Assembly (NCBI GenBank): GCA_018266255.1
Contig: JAFEAT010000014.1
Location: forward strand, 422,514-486,513
DNA from: Cyanobacteria bacterium SZAS-4
GTDB lineage: Bacteria > Cyanobacteriota > Vampirovibrionia > Obscuribacterales > Obscuribacteraceae
Length of the DNA stretch: 64,000 bases
Reading direction: 5' to 3'
The first letter of the stretch is position 1, and each line of letters opens with the position of its first letter. Under the pieces are notes generated by a model. The model had not been told where the DNA came from. It did not search any database and saw only the letters and a program-made list of their open reading frames with translations. Made by a program: the position numbers and the translations under genes. Positions 43,953-53,205 of the stretch are shown here, piece after piece.

Positions 43953-44720
43953 TCACGAAGTCCAAACAACCAGCTTTATCCAATCGTCGGTAATTTGCCT
44001 CAGCGCCAGGATTGTTTCCATTGGATATTTTGGTTCGAATTCATACGAGCAGTGAATCTTGGTCAACTTTTCCACTCGTGTTAAAACAAAATCCAACTTC
44101 GCACTGCAAGTAACTTCTTGCTTGTGGAGGGCAATGGTTCGAACTTCTGTAGAGATATTCGACGGCGCTGTGAATTGAGTTACAGTCCAAACTGTCGCAC
44201 CATCTGAACGCGCAGAGAGTCTTTTGAACAGTCGATCGTAAGTGCTGTCTTGCGGAAGTTTCGTTTCAAACTCGCTGAGGAACTTGATCGGTTCCATCAA
44301 ATTTCTAGAGTCTGTCAGACCTGTTCTCAGCCAGGAATCGGTGAGGCGTTCTACTTTCTGCGCCATGACTATGTCGGTCAATGGATCCCATTCGCAAGAC
44401 CAGCGAACTGTTGTCTTTTTTTTTGCTATTTCTTTGAAGTCAAAGTGAAGCACTCCCTTTGCTTGAAGCGCTAACGGTTCGTTGTACATCAGTTCCGCGA
44501 TGATGTACTGATTCTCCATTTCACTCAATATCTTCCAGTTGTGTGCGCCGACACTTTTATGCGACAAAAGTTTCAAAATGCGTTTATACGCATCAGGAAT
44601 TTCAAGATCAAATACTTCTGGAGTCGGTGAACTCCGTTTTGGTGTGACCATGAACCTGGCTGCGAAAGTTGCAATTGCAACTGCAACGCTAGTTAAAGCA
44701 GCTATTTGGATGAAATCCAT
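43953..44720 (-). CDS. hypothetical membrane-anchored protein
   Basis: A 255-residue protein with an N-terminal transmembrane helix (IAALTSVAVAIATFAARF) and a predicted beta-rich cytosolic or periplasmic domain with several Trp/Phe blocks (TTVRWSCEWDPLT, TVTQF). The later part has two related TTVRWSCEW and THCSYEF-type strands. No family recognised. GGTG precedes the ATG. It is 42 bp after the TPR gene on the same strand and 97 bp before glnS. Confidence 0.55.
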   Translation of the reverse strand: MDFIQIAALTSVAVAIATFAARFMVTPKRSSPTPEVFDLEIPDAYKRILKLLSHKSVGAHNWKILSEMENQYIIAELMYNEPLALQAKGVLHFDFKEIAKKKTTVRWSCEWDPLTDIVMAQKVERLTDSWLRTGLTDSRNLMEPIKFLSEFETKLPQDSTYDRLFKRLSARSDGATVWTVTQFTAPSNISTEVRTIALHKQEVTCSAKLDFVLTRVEKLTKIHCSYEFEPKYPMETILALRQITDDWIKLVVWTS

Positions 44721-44762
44721 TGCACCAATCCGAAACCGTTAAGTTCCAGTTTAACGCTGATC

Positions 44763-46622
44763 TCAGGATTTGATCTTAGTTGCGCGCTCGTCTAATTTGT
44801 CAGCAATTTTCTGAATTGAGGTTCGTTCTTTTGCCTGCAAATCTTCAGAAAGTTCCAGGTAGCATCGGTAGTGTCCAGCGGCGTCACGCAGGTCAGATGC
44901 CGTGCTGTAGCTGAGCTTTTGCATGAGCTTTGCCAGTTCAAGCTGAGCCGAAGCCAATCGCGGATCGCAAGCCAACGCATCGTTATACTTTTGAATTGCA
45001 GCACTCAACTGTTTGCGTTTCGCCAGTTGACTTGCAACCTGTGCGTACCTGATAGCTTGATCTCTATTTCGGTTGACGCGACTGAGCGCGAGTCTGACGC
45101 GTTGGCTGCCTTTATCCATGGCATCAGCTCGTTTGTATGCGGTCTCAGCGTTGGTCAAATCGCGAATCAATAGTGCGGTGTCGGCAATTTGCAAAACTTG
45201 TTTGAGCGTGTCTGCGCTACCAATCATTTTGGTGGCAAGTCTGTCGCTGCTATTTATTTTGCCACCTTCGAACATCAGCTCATACATTGCCAGGCTCTCG
45301 GGCAAGTTCTGCGGCTCGCCTATTTCAGCCAGTCTTATAGCTTTTCCTGAGAGCATACGCAGTTTGTCTTGCGCCATTTGCAGCTCATTACTTTTCGGAT
45401 ATTGTTTCGTCAAACGATCCAATGCCTTTGTCGCTTCTGCAAATTCATCCGAGCGGAAATATTCTTCGCCTGGTTCTTTTCGGTCTTTCAAATAAGACGC
45501 TCTTGCCAAACCCAACCCCGCAGGAATGCTGTTGGGATCGAATTCCAGGACAGTATTGAACTCGGTTATCGCGTCGTTGAAACGCTCCAAAGCCAGCAAC
45601 TGAGTGGCGATGAATAAGTGTATTTCACTGTTGTTTGGTTCAAGTTCAAGTGCTGAGTGCAAGTCGGTGATTGACTGCTCTAAATCTCCGCGAGTGGAAT
45701 GAATGTCAGCGATGCGGAAATAAGCCTGCAGATTTTCAGGCTTGATTCTGATCGACTCTTGATATTCGCGAACGGCTGCCACAGTGTTTCCCTGTGCCTC
45801 GTATGCAGCACCGAGAGCGTCATGAACTGGCGCGCTGTTAGGGCTCAGGTAGAGAGCCGTGTTCAACTCTTTAAGAGCATCGTCTACTTTGCCTTGCTTC
45901 AAATACACCCGTCCCAATCCATAGTGGGCGGTGGAATTCGAGGCACCTAGTTCGATTGACTTTTGAAAATTCGCCTGTGCTTCATCCAATTTGTTTTGCG
46001 CTAGTTGAATCGTTGCCAGTTGGGTCAGCGCTTCAGTATTGCGAGCGTCTAACTTGATCGTTTCTTCGTATTGCCTGGCCGCTTCGTCTAGCCTTCCTTG
46101 CTCTTTCAAGCAGTTACCGAGAGTGATTTGGGCTTCTGGCGATTGTGGTGCCAGTTCGGTGGCAAGCCGTGCTTCTTGCTCGGCTGTCTTGAGAAGGTTT
46201 GCTCTGTTATCCAAATAAGTTTTGTTCGAGCCCTGCAGTCGATACATTGTCACGAGGGCTACCCCAGTGTGCGCTCTGGCGAATTTTGCATCGCTTGCAA
46301 TTACCTTGTCAAACTGTTCTTGGGCTGCGTCTAATTTGAATTGCTTTACCAGCGCCATCCCAAGAGCAGCCTGGGCTGTCAAATTGGCGCTTTCAGTAGC
46401 TAAGACTTTCTGATAGGCAGCAGCAGCTTCCGCATACTTGCCATCTGCATAAAGTCTGTCGGCAGCTGACGATTCGACTTTGACGCTACCTTTGAGTGGT
46501 GCGGCCGGCGCGTCTGCGGACAAACAGGGAATCCAGCTCGAACCGCATACACCTAAGCTGAACGCGAGTGAGATTGCCAGTTTATGCGAGTAATTGCCAG
46601 TTTTGAAAGCCATGCTCAGCAC
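44763..46622 (-). CDS. exported TPR-repeat protein (619 aa)
   Basis: An N-terminal signal (KLAISLAFSLGVCGSSWIP) is followed by about 12-15 TPR units through residues 60-600, for example YADGKYAEAAAAYQKVLATE, YGLGRVYLKQGKVDDALKEL and QLLALERFNDAITEFNTVLE. One less regular segment lies around 400-450. Such proteins organise envelope assemblies or act as scaffolds. It is third in the cluster, 27 bp after trhO. The signal peptide has two cysteines near its end, but the lipobox is not typical. Confidence 0.85.
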   Translation of the reverse strand: MLSMAFKTGNYSHKLAISLAFSLGVCGSSWIPCLSADAPAAPLKGSVKVESSAADRLYADGKYAEAAAAYQKVLATESANLTAQAALGMALVKQFKLDAAQEQFDKVIASDAKFARAHTGVALVTMYRLQGSNKTYLDNRANLLKTAEQEARLATELAPQSPEAQITLGNCLKEQGRLDEAARQYEETIKLDARNTEALTQLATIQLAQNKLDEAQANFQKSIELGASNSTAHYGLGRVYLKQGKVDDALKELNTALYLSPNSAPVHDALGAAYEAQGNTVAAVREYQESIRIKPENLQAYFRIADIHSTRGDLEQSITDLHSALELEPNNSEIHLFIATQLLALERFNDAITEFNTVLEFDPNSIPAGLGLARASYLKDRKEPGEEYFRSDEFAEATKALDRLTKQYPKSNELQMAQDKLRMLSGKAIRLAEIGEPQNLPESLAMYELMFEGGKINSSDRLATKMIGSADTLKQVLQIADTALLIRDLTNAETAYKRADAMDKGSQRVRLALSRVNRNRDQAIRYAQVASQLAKRKQLSAAIQKYNDALACDPRLASAQLELAKLMQKLSYSTASDLRDAAGHYRCYLELSEDLQAKERTSIQKIADKLDERATKIKS

Positions 46623-46649
46623 CTTTGATCTTCAGAGGGAAAACGGGGT

Positions 46650-47453
46650 CTATTTTAGCGGACTGCGGTAGATTTTTTCTGCTTGTTTGCCGTAATCGTG
46701 TGTGGTTGGCTTTAGCTCAGGGTCAACAGCGACTCGTTCGTCGAAAACAAAGCACTCGCCCTTCCAATGGTCGGCGCCAACTTGCTCGAAGTAATTGAGG
46801 ATGCCACCATGCAATTGATAGACATGCGGAAGATTTAGTTCGTTCATGTAAAGTGCTGCTTTTTCGCAGCGAATTCCACCGGTGCAGAAAGTGACAATCG
46901 TCTTTTCTTTGAGTGGATTTTCCGAGTCTGCAAGCGCGTTTTGCATATGCTCTGGAAATTGGCTAAAGTTCACTATGTCGAAATCTATGGCGTTTTCGAA
47001 AGTGCCAATTTGCACCTCATAGTTATTTCTCGTGTCTAGCAAAACGATTTCGCGCCCCTCGTCGTCATGCCCTTGCTCCAGCCATTTCTTAAGAGTTTGC
47101 GGATCTACAGCCGGTGCGCGCCCGGCTTCTGGGCGAATCATTGGATGCCGCATCGTGATGATTTCTTTTGGCATTCGCACTACCATGCGCCCAAATGGTT
47201 GATGGTTTGAAACGCTTTCCTTCAATTCTAGATCGCTAAATCGACCGGCAAAAAGTTCGTCAGTTGCGATGTAAGAAAGAAACTCTCGCAGCTCTGATTC
47301 TTCGCCTGCCAGCGTGAAGTTGATCCCTTCGTCTGCCAGTAGGATTGTGCCTTTCAAATGTAGCTTCTCGCACTTCTCCAGAAGGATAGGCTGCAAGATT
47401 TCTCGATCAAGAACTCCGACGAATTTGTAGGCCGCAACGTTCAGAATTTTCAT
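46650..47453 (-). CDS. trhO: tRNA uridine(34) hydroxylase TrhO (rhodanese family)
   Basis: A 267-residue protein of the TrhO/YceA family that hydroxylates U34 of certain tRNAs to ho5U. It has the acylphosphatase-like N-terminal domain, a central segment with GRMVVRMPKEIITM, and the rhodanese domain with C190 and C196 in FCTGGIRCEKA, the active-site loop. The Cys pair and the GILNYFEQVG sequence are the family signature. Second in the cluster, between the patatin and TPR genes. Confidence 0.93.
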   Translation of the reverse strand: MKILNVAAYKFVGVLDREILQPILLEKCEKLHLKGTILLADEGINFTLAGEESELREFLSYIATDELFAGRFSDLELKESVSNHQPFGRMVVRMPKEIITMRHPMIRPEAGRAPAVDPQTLKKWLEQGHDDEGREIVLLDTRNNYEVQIGTFENAIDFDIVNFSQFPEHMQNALADSENPLKEKTIVTFCTGGIRCEKAALYMNELNLPHVYQLHGGILNYFEQVGADHWKGECFVFDERVAVDPELKPTTHDYGKQAEKIYRSPLK

Positions 47454-47469
47454 AGCTGTTCGGGGCGAC

Positions 47470-47485
47470 GCACCATCAATGGTGC
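47470..47485. repeat. 16-bp palindrome GCACCAT-CA-ATGGTGC
   Basis: The second copy of the palindrome at 9211-9226, differing only in the two central bases. It abuts the stop codon of the patatin gene. Confidence 0.5.
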
Positions 47486-48535
47486 TTAACCATTCTTCTC
47501 CACGAGTGATGATGCTGCTTCGAGTTTCTTCCTGATCTCTGGAAGTGCCTCACGAGCAGCTTTCTGACCAGCTTCGAAGGCTCTGGTTGCTAATTTTTTG
47601 CTGCGCGTTATTAGCGAAACACCTTCGGTGTTAGGATGAATAACAACGTCTGCTATGTCTTCTTGCGGTCCATCGATTGTGTACAAGTCCCACTTGAGCA
47701 TGCGGCGAGTGACGCTGCCTGGATGTCTAAATGTTTCTGTTACGTCTTCTGCGAAAGGCTCGTCGATGTTTACGGCAATGACGATGTTCGCGCCCATTTC
47801 ACGGCATTGTTTGACCGGAAGGTTACACACAACACCGCCGTCTACGAGCAATTTGCCGCCAATTTCGACGGGCTTGCGCAACCCGGGCACTGCAGAACTA
47901 GCTTGCATGGCGTAACCCAGGTCGCCACCCTGAATCATGTAAGGCTTACCGTCGAGCAGATTCAGGGTAACCGCAGAGTAAGGTATCTGCAAGCTTTCAA
48001 TTTTCTGTTTGTCGTCTGGCAAAACCTTGTCCATATACTTGCGGAATTTATTTCCTTTATATAGTCCGTCATAAGGTTTAGCCCCTAACAATCGAGGCGT
48101 GTACAAAATAGGAGCGAGAATAATTCGAACTGGTAGAGACACTGTCATGAAATTTTTCATGATTTCGCCCGATTCAAAGTCTTCTTGCATCGTCGACACT
48201 GGCACGCCAGCTGCGTATAGACCACCGACAATCGAGCCGATGCTAGTGCCAGCAATATAGTCGAATTTGATTCCTTCTTTAGACAGCACGTCCAGCACTC
48301 CAGCGTGGGCCGCTCCGCGAGCGCCTCCGCCGCCTAATGCCAAACCGATTTTCGGTGCGACGACTTTTGGTGCATCTTTATATTTGAGGTAGTCAGCGTA
48401 AGTTGCTCTCGATGTCTCTACGAGTTTGGGATGGTCATTAACTGGTTCTTGCGCTGCGCCAGCTCCTGCCATCGAGATAGAAGCGATGCTCAGTGCAAGG
48501 GTCGCAGCAGACAGACTTCTTGCTTGATTACGCAT
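47486..48535 (-). CDS. patatin-like phospholipase (second copy)
   Basis: A 349-residue paralogue of the protein at 30673-31689, started at the ATG at 48535, giving an ordinary signal peptide (SAATLALSIASISMAGAGAA). Catalytic S98 lies in GTSIG and D232 in VDGGVVCNLP; the oxyanion hole is LGGGGARGAAH. The shared KPYDGLYKGNKFRKYM block also aligns with the first copy. It is expected to be an envelope lipid hydrolase. It leads a four-gene minus cluster (patatin, trhO, TPR, hypothetical) with gaps of 32, 27 and 42 bp; glnS follows after 97 bp. Confidence 0.92.
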   Translation of the reverse strand: MRNQARSLSAATLALSIASISMAGAGAAQEPVNDHPKLVETSRATYADYLKYKDAPKVVAPKIGLALGGGGARGAAHAGVLDVLSKEGIKFDYIAGTSIGSIVGGLYAAGVPVSTMQEDFESGEIMKNFMTVSLPVRIILAPILYTPRLLGAKPYDGLYKGNKFRKYMDKVLPDDKQKIESLQIPYSAVTLNLLDGKPYMIQGGDLGYAMQASSAVPGLRKPVEIGGKLLVDGGVVCNLPVKQCREMGANIVIAVNIDEPFAEDVTETFRHPGSVTRRMLKWDLYTIDGPQEDIADVVIHPNTEGVSLITRSKKLATRAFEAGQKAAREALPEIRKKLEAASSLVEKNG

Positions 48536-48746
48536 TAACTTCGACAAATGAGAAACAACGATCTTCAAAATAAACCTCGCAACCTCGAATGAGCAGCTAT
48601 GAGCTTCGACACTCCCAGAGAGAATTTTGCTCAATGACGAGCTTAACATTTTAGGACGAAAAATAGCGCCGTTACAGGCATGCGTAAAGCAAACCGTTGC
48701 GATGTTTTAGCTAAGATTTCACCCATTAATGAGTTCGGGTAAATGT

Positions 48747-50336
48747 TTAGTGAACGCCTTCTGCTGCAGGACCTTTAGGCTTTTGCAGGAATGCAATGGC
48801 GAGGCAGCTCAGTAAGAGCGTGATTCCCATAATCAAGAACGAATCGTTGTAAGCCATTACGAAAGATTCTCTCCGCACTGCGTTGTCTAAAAGTTTGATT
48901 GCCTGGTCGTGTGCCATGACTGCGTCCGCGCCGCGAGCAATCAACTGCTGCGTCATTGCGTTGACCTGGTCTTGCACATTCAAGCTTGCTTGATAGACAT
49001 GTTCGCCCAATCTGCTTGAGTGAAACTGCTCTCTGCGCGTGACGAATGTAGAAATGAGTGCGACTCCGATTGATCCGCCCAGGTTGCGCATCATGTTGAA
49101 GAGGGCAGACGCTGAGCTGGCTTGGCTGCCTTCAATGCCTGCGGTGGCAAGTGTTGACAACGGTACCATGATCAACGGTTGACCCATAGCACGAACTAGA
49201 AGTGAAGGAATTAGTTGATCGCCAGCGTTAAGGAAAGTCATGTTTGAATTCATCAGACAACTGGCCGCAAACAGTGAGATGCCGATGCCGAGTAGCAGTC
49301 GGGGGTCGACTCGTGTCATCAATTTGGGCACGAGGGGAATGATCAAAAGTTGTGGCAATCCAAGCCACATCATCGTCGTTCCAATTTGCAATGCGCTGTA
49401 GCCCTGAATTTGAGCTAGATAAACTGGAACTATGTATACCGAGCCGTAGAGCCCGAATCCGAGGGTTGTGTTAGCGACACTGGCTAAGCTGAAATTACGT
49501 CGTGCAAGCAGCTTCAAATTGATCAGTGGTTTCTTAGCCGTTAGCTCGCGCCAGAAAAAGATTACTAACGAGACGGCCGAGATGATCGCAAGTGTGACGA
49601 TCATGTTGGAGCCAAACCAGTCTTTGCGATTGCCTTCTTCAAGCACAACTTCGAGACAACCAAGTCCACTCGCCATTGTGATGATGCCTACCCAGTCACC
49701 GTCTCTGAGCAGTTTGAGATTCATGGGTTCTTTCGGCAAAGTCATCCATAAGATGGTGACGAACAAAATACCAGGTAGCACGTTCAGGTAAAAAATGTAT
49801 TGCCAACCGTAAGTGTCAGTCAGCCAGCCACCAATCGCAGGACCGATTGATGGTGCGAAAGTGGCAGTGATAGCGAATATCGCCATACCGATCGGGCGCT
49901 TGCTTGGTGGCAAGCTGGTAAGAATGATAGTGAACGCCATCGGAATCAAAATGCCGCCGGTGAATCCCTGTAGTGCGCGGCAAATGATCATCGCGTTGAG
50001 ATCGGGTGCCCAGGCACAAAGCATTGAGAAGAGGATGAAGAAGCAGGCGTTGACGATGACGTACAATCGAGTTGAAAAAGCTTTTGACAGCCAGGGCGTT
50101 AAAGGAATGGTGACGATTTCAGCCACCAAATATGATGTCGCGATCCAGGTGCCCTCGTCGAGAGTTGCGCCAAGCGCACCTTGAATATCTTGCAATGAAC
50201 TGTTGACGATCTGAATGTCTAGAACTGCCATGAAAGCGCCCAGCGCCGCGCCAAGAACCGCCATCCAACTTCTCAGTGAGACTGGCGGTTCTTTGGTGGA
50301 GGTGGCGGGGGAAGACATAGTTGCGACAGTAGCCAT
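48747..50336 (-). CDS. DHA2-family MFS efflux transporter (EmrB-like)
   Basis: A 529-residue proton-coupled exporter with 14 predicted transmembrane helices. Motifs include DIQIVNSSLQDIQG in TM1, WIATSYLVAEIVTIPLTPWL, and GFTGGILIPMAF, the antiporter motif region. It pairs with the HlyD-type adaptor gene 9 bp upstream, so it works as an EmrAB-type system that pushes substrates out across both membranes. The operon is controlled by the divergent TetR gene. Confidence 0.93.
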   Translation of the reverse strand: MATVATMSSPATSTKEPPVSLRSWMAVLGAALGAFMAVLDIQIVNSSLQDIQGALGATLDEGTWIATSYLVAEIVTIPLTPWLSKAFSTRLYVIVNACFFILFSMLCAWAPDLNAMIICRALQGFTGGILIPMAFTIILTSLPPSKRPIGMAIFAITATFAPSIGPAIGGWLTDTYGWQYIFYLNVLPGILFVTILWMTLPKEPMNLKLLRDGDWVGIITMASGLGCLEVVLEEGNRKDWFGSNMIVTLAIISAVSLVIFFWRELTAKKPLINLKLLARRNFSLASVANTTLGFGLYGSVYIVPVYLAQIQGYSALQIGTTMMWLGLPQLLIIPLVPKLMTRVDPRLLLGIGISLFAASCLMNSNMTFLNAGDQLIPSLLVRAMGQPLIMVPLSTLATAGIEGSQASSASALFNMMRNLGGSIGVALISTFVTRREQFHSSRLGEHVYQASLNVQDQVNAMTQQLIARGADAVMAHDQAIKLLDNAVRRESFVMAYNDSFLIMGITLLLSCLAIAFLQKPKGPAAEGVH

Positions 50337-50345
50337 TGGTTTGTC

Positions 50346-51821
50346 CTAGCGTACAGTGATATTCACTACTGCGGACATTCCGGGAACCAAAAGATCTTCG
50401 TAACCTTTGATGCTAGCTTTGTCGAATGTGACTTTCACAGGAACTCGTTGAACGATTTTGGTGAAGTTTCCGGTTGCGTTGTCTGGTGGCAAGAGGGCGA
50501 AGCTAGCGCCAGATCCAGGAGCGACGCTGTCTACGACGCCGGTGAATTCGTGGTGTGGGAATGAATCGATTTTGACCGATACATGTTCACCTTTGCGAAT
50601 ATTTTCCAGTTGCGTTTCTTTGAAGTTAGCGACGACCCAGAGATCATCAGCTACAACACTCATCAACTGTTGACCCGGTTGCACTCTCTGACCTGCTTCG
50701 ACCGATTTCTTGCCGATGCGTCCGGACACTGGAGAAGTGATTTTGGTGTAAGACAATTGCAGCGCCGCGTCGTTCAATTGTGCTTGAGCCTGTGAGATGC
50801 TTGCTTTAGCGACATCGTATTGACTCGCGTCTACTCGAGTTTGTACATGCATCGCTTCAGCTTGTTCAGACACACCTTGTGATTGCACCAGTTGAGCGCG
50901 AGCTGCAAGCACTGCTTGATCGGCCTGGTCGAGCTTGGCGGCTGCTTGTTTGACGTCTTCGTTGGCGGCTGCTGTTGCGTTTTTCGCAACGTTGAAGTCG
51001 CGCAATGCCTGGTCACGTTGTTGCCAAGAAACCGCTCCTTGTTCGGCGAGTTTTTGGAAACGTTCGTAGTCTTTTGCTGAACGTTCTTCCTCAGCCTTCT
51101 TCTCGGCAAGAACGGCTTGCGCTTGAGGTATAGCTGATTTGGCTTCGGTAACCATAGCTTGTGATTTAGTGATCATTGAAACTGCGTTGGAGACATTACC
51201 TTTAGCTTCAGTTGTTTTGCCGGAAGCATTTGTCGACGATAAAGTGATTGAAGTTTGTGCTGCTTCAGCTTGATGCTGAGCTACTTTCAACGCAGCGAGC
51301 GCCGAGTCGACACGCACCTGGAAGTCTTGTGGATCGAGCAACACTAGAGTTTGTCCAGCTTTGACGTGTTCGTTATCGTCAACAAGAACTTTGGATACTG
51401 TGTCGTTGATTCTCGAACTGATGGCGTGCATGTGAGCTGTAGTGTACGAGTCATCAGTTTCTTGATGTGCGGTTGCATAGTTGTACCAGTTTAAGCCGGC
51501 AACACCCGCTCCACCGATTGCTAACAGCGCAGCCAGGGCGATTACACCTTGTTTGAGCTTGTTGGCAGGTTTTTTGCCGGGCTCGTTAGGCGTCAACTCA
51601 CGGTCTTCCCGCACGTCCGGCGTTACTTCAGGCGCGACTTTTGCAGCAACTTTAGGAGTTACTTCAGGCGCTGACCGTTGCTCTTCGCGAGCTGGAGGGA
51701 GTACGCGTTGCCCTTCCCGAACCTTTGGCGCCAATTCACGAGCAAATTCACGAGCCTCGATAAGAGGCGCCGTGCGCAGGTGGGCATTTGGAATTCCTGA
51801 AATAGCAAACTGTTGAGACAT
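50346..51821 (-). CDS. HlyD/EmrA-family membrane-fusion protein
   Basis: A 491-residue adaptor. Residues 1-95 are a long Pro/Glu/Arg-rich cytoplasmic tail of repeated PEVTPKVAAKVAPEV-like units, longer than in EmrA. One transmembrane helix (GVIALAALLAIGGAGVAGL) lies at about 90-110, then lipoyl halves around an extended coiled-coil hairpin (about 170-340; ERSAKDYERFQKLAEQ) and a C-terminal barrel (AGQRVQPGQQLMSVV, VVANFKETQ). It precedes the MFS gene in the operon and carries the TetR operator upstream. Confidence 0.92.
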   Translation of the reverse strand: MSQQFAISGIPNAHLRTAPLIEAREFARELAPKVREGQRVLPPAREEQRSAPEVTPKVAAKVAPEVTPDVREDRELTPNEPGKKPANKLKQGVIALAALLAIGGAGVAGLNWYNYATAHQETDDSYTTAHMHAISSRINDTVSKVLVDDNEHVKAGQTLVLLDPQDFQVRVDSALAALKVAQHQAEAAQTSITLSSTNASGKTTEAKGNVSNAVSMITKSQAMVTEAKSAIPQAQAVLAEKKAEEERSAKDYERFQKLAEQGAVSWQQRDQALRDFNVAKNATAAANEDVKQAAAKLDQADQAVLAARAQLVQSQGVSEQAEAMHVQTRVDASQYDVAKASISQAQAQLNDAALQLSYTKITSPVSGRIGKKSVEAGQRVQPGQQLMSVVADDLWVVANFKETQLENIRKGEHVSVKIDSFPHHEFTGVVDSVAPGSGASFALLPPDNATGNFTKIVQRVPVKVTFDKASIKGYEDLLVPGMSAVVNITVR

Positions 51822-51842
51822 GGTGGTATCCTTCGTGTTACC

Positions 51843-51868
51843 TAACTAACCAACCGGTTGGTCTGTTA
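51843..51868. promoter_or_regulatory. TetR operator in the emrAB-tetR divergent region
   Basis: ACCAACCGGTTGGT at 51849-51862 is a perfect 14-bp palindrome, and the flanking TAAC/GTTA bases extend the symmetry to 26 bp with two mismatched pairs. It lies just downstream of the emr -10 box and between the divergent efflux and regulator genes. Binding of the TetR dimer would block the transcription start. Confidence 0.85.
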
Positions 51869-51870
51869 AT

Positions 51871-51899
51871 ATAGTAGTACTGGGTAAGAGGTCTGTCAA
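51871..51899 (-). promoter_or_regulatory. promoter of the emrAB-like operon
   Basis: On the minus strand a consensus TTGACA (51899-51894) and TACTAT (51876-51871) are separated by 17 bp. The operator follows two bases after the -10, a typical repressor arrangement. Confidence 0.7.
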
Positions 51900-51997
51900 G
51901 TTCAAAAGCGCTACAAGGAATGGGGAATCTGTCATTGACAGCGCTGTTTTCCCACTGTTAGACTGACCTAATGGTTGATTAAATTTTGGGGTTTGTA

Positions 51998-52639
51998 ATG
52001 AGTCCTCCGCCAACAAAAAAGGCAGCTCCCGCCACCCGCGACGCTGAAGCGACAAAGGCGCGCATTCTTGATGCGGCTGAGAATGAGTTTGCCCGCGCTG
52101 GACTGTTGGGCGCGCGCACAGAGGCTATCGCCGCCAAGACCGGCGTGACAAAATCGATGATTTTTTACCACTTTGGCGACAAGGAAGGTTTATATCAAGC
52201 TGTTCTGGAGCGTGTTGTCGCGCTGAGAATCTCGTCAATTCAAAAAGCTGATTTGCATAATTCAGATGCGGAAGTGGCGCTGCGAAACTTCATTGATTCG
52301 TTTCTGCGCGATTTGGACGGAAATCCACAAATTCCGGCAATCTTCTTTTATGAGGGCATTCAAAATAAGGGCAAATTTTACAGCCAGATTGCCATTACGG
52401 CGCTCTACACGCCCCTGGTGGACATCATTCGCCGCGGCATCGAGGCTGGTCAATTCCGAGCCGTTGATCCTCTACATGCCGCTGTAAATATGATTGGGAT
52501 GTGCGTCTTTTATTACTGCAGCATTGATAACGTCAAACACTTGTGGCCGGCAGGCACAAATCCACTCTCTGCCGAGATGAAGGAATTACATAGAATGACT
52601 GCGGCAGAGCAGACTGTAGCTGGGCTGCTGATTCGTTGA
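51998..52639 (+). CDS. TetR/AcrR-family transcriptional repressor
   Basis: A 213-residue regulator from the ATG at 51998; an in-frame TTG at 51986 would add four residues. The HTH occupies about 15-65 (RILDAAENEFARAGLLGART, GVTKSMIFYHFGDKEGLYQAV) with the family YHFGDKEGLY signature. The remainder is the ligand-binding helical domain. It is divergent from the efflux operon, and a palindromic operator lies between them. It presumably represses emrAB and itself, and is released by a drug ligand. A related operator precedes the SDR gene at 33530. Confidence 0.93.
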   Translation: MSPPPTKKAAPATRDAEATKARILDAAENEFARAGLLGARTEAIAAKTGVTKSMIFYHFGDKEGLYQAVLERVVALRISSIQKADLHNSDAEVALRNFIDSFLRDLDGNPQIPAIFFYEGIQNKGKFYSQIAITALYTPLVDIIRRGIEAGQFRAVDPLHAAVNMIGMCVFYYCSIDNVKHLWPAGTNPLSAEMKELHRMTAAEQTVAGLLIR

Positions 52640-52671
52640 GAAGAATTTTTTGGCTTCGCTGAGAGAACCTT

Positions 52672-53205
52672 TTAGAGGATAGCTTTCAGGTGCTCGTCCA
52701 GCATCTCTGGCGGCAAGCATCCAACTTCTTGATCGATTAGTTTGCCGTCGCTGTCGAAAAAGCATGTTACTGGAATAGCTCTTACACCCAGTCCTGACGT
52801 CAATTCTTCGGCACTATCATCGTCGATGTTGTAGCGAACGAAATCTATATTTGGATATTTCGTTTGTGCTGCTTCAATAATTGGGCCGTACGCCTGACAT
52901 GCTCCGCACCATTTTGCGCCGAACTCCAACACCCTTGGTCTGTGATTCACGCTGATTGTTCGCTGCAGACCAGCCAGAGTTGTGTTGCGCTCAGCCTCTG
53001 ATTTGGCTCGCTCGTGATGCACTATCCCGATCATTCCTAGTGCCGCGGCAGAAACTGCTAAAGCTTTCTCTGTCAGGTATGTCTTTGGTGGCGGAGGTGG
53101 TGCGGTCCCATACTTCTTCCCACAATATCGACACGTACTGAAATCTGTGAAATCAGATTGATGGCAGTGTTCGCAGAGTTTGTTCGTAGGTTCGGTGGAG
53201 TTCAT
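52672..53205 (-). CDS. thioredoxin-like protein with N-terminal zinc ribbon and membrane helix
   Basis: A 177-residue protein. Residues 11-28 form a zinc ribbon with C11, C14, C25 and C28, then PPPPP, a transmembrane helix (about 47-63, ALAVSAAALGMIGIVHH) and a thioredoxin fold with active-site WCGAC at C100 and C103. The cis-Pro loop IPVTCFF is present. The ribbon would be on one side of the membrane and the thioredoxin on the other. It may reduce or oxidise disulphides near the membrane; the exact direction is unknown. Confidence 0.82.
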   Translation of the reverse strand: MNSTEPTNKLCEHCHQSDFTDFSTCRYCGKKYGTAPPPPPKTYLTEKALAVSAAALGMIGIVHHERAKSEAERNTTLAGLQRTISVNHRPRVLEFGAKWCGACQAYGPIIEAAQTKYPNIDFVRYNIDDDSAEELTSGLGVRAIPVTCFFDSDGKLIDQEVGCLPPEMLDEHLKAIL

